Shown here one piece after another: positions 5,368-5,426 of a DNA stretch of 5,426 nucleotides. The translations under genes were made by a program, and so were the position numbers. The stretch comes from Chloroflexota bacterium (GTDB lineage: Bacteria > Chloroflexota > Limnocylindria > P2-11E). Positions within the stretch are counted from its first letter, which is position 1, and each line of letters begins with the position of its first letter. The notes beneath the pieces are model-generated. The model did no database searches and was not told the origin of the DNA. It worked only from the letters and a program-made list of their open reading frames with translations. The DNA lies in assembly GCA_016875665.1 (NCBI GenBank), contig VGPA01000103.1, positions 1 to 5,426 of the forward strand, read 5' to 3'.

Positions 5368-5426
5368 TCCTGCCGAACGTCCCCGCCGGCGCGCTCACCG
5401 TCGTCGACCGCTCCGCGGGTGCTCCG
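5250..5426 (+). pseudogene. Continuation of the FecR-protein gene in a shifted frame, open to window edge
   Basis: From TCG 5250-5252 this frame reads SPDSVVLDSLGRANGLRDGK and then about 39 more well-balanced residues (LLQTPGARIERGPDGV, LVILPNVPAGAL, TVVDRSAG) to the last base with no stop. It joins smoothly to KVRVQL of the FecR gene if one base is added near 5248-5250 (restoring a codon such as AGN, giving LSSPDS). It has alternating beta-strand character like the FecR part and nothing resembling an independent start. Either one base is missing from the sequence (assembly or read error) or the gene carries a true frameshift. No slippery heptamer is visible that would suggest programmed shifting. 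Confidence 0.65.

Noticed and set aside
1..5426. CRISPR array, insertion sequence, tRNA/rRNA or defence system
   Set aside because: No regularly spaced repeats, transposase motifs, target-site duplications, cloverleaf-like sequence or defence-type domains were seen on either strand.

Overview
The window is very GC-rich and densely coding. It has a strong G/C bias at third codon positions, GTG starts, and genes that overlap by one base. Gene content is a NagD-like HAD phosphatase, a DUF47/PiT phosphate transport pair, a divergent YvcK-type protein, an ornithine carbamoyltransferase and a membrane-anchored FecR-domain protein. This would suit a high-GC, probably uncultured bacterium of the Chloroflexota (Limnocylindria-like) or a deep Actinobacteriota lineage. 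That placement is an impression from gene style, not a measured result.

Layout. Bases 2-289 (+) hold the C-terminal third of a HAD-superfamily phosphatase whose start lies outside the window. It converges, across a 39-base gap, on a minus-strand two-gene unit. That unit is a DUF47/PhoU-like accessory protein (1950-1333) followed by a PiT-family phosphate transporter (1333-329), joined by a TAGTG stop/start overlap. Only 39 bases separate the DUF47 start from the start of a plus-strand cluster: a YvcK/CofD-like protein (1990-3054), argF (3054-3977) and a small Cys-rich protein (3977-4438). Both junctions in this cluster are TGATG overlaps, so the three genes are very probably one translationally coupled operon. 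After a 71-base gap comes a FecR-domain protein with one N-terminal membrane segment (from 4510). Its reading frame breaks near 5248, and clear coding continues in another frame to the window edge. No stretch over 300 bases lacks a gene.

How the genes work together. The minus-strand pair is a standard low-affinity phosphate uptake module. The plus-strand operon couples a predicted regulator of central metabolism or cell envelope (YvcK family) with arginine biosynthesis and an uncharacterised protein carrying two CC...CxxC modules, probably metal-binding. I see no defence system, mobile element, CRISPR array, tRNA or rRNA. The points most worth a second look are the duplicated Cys-module protein coupled to argF, the HCLP-to-HDLP change in the ornithine carbamoyltransferase, the non-canonical loop in the YvcK protein, and the frame break in the FecR gene.
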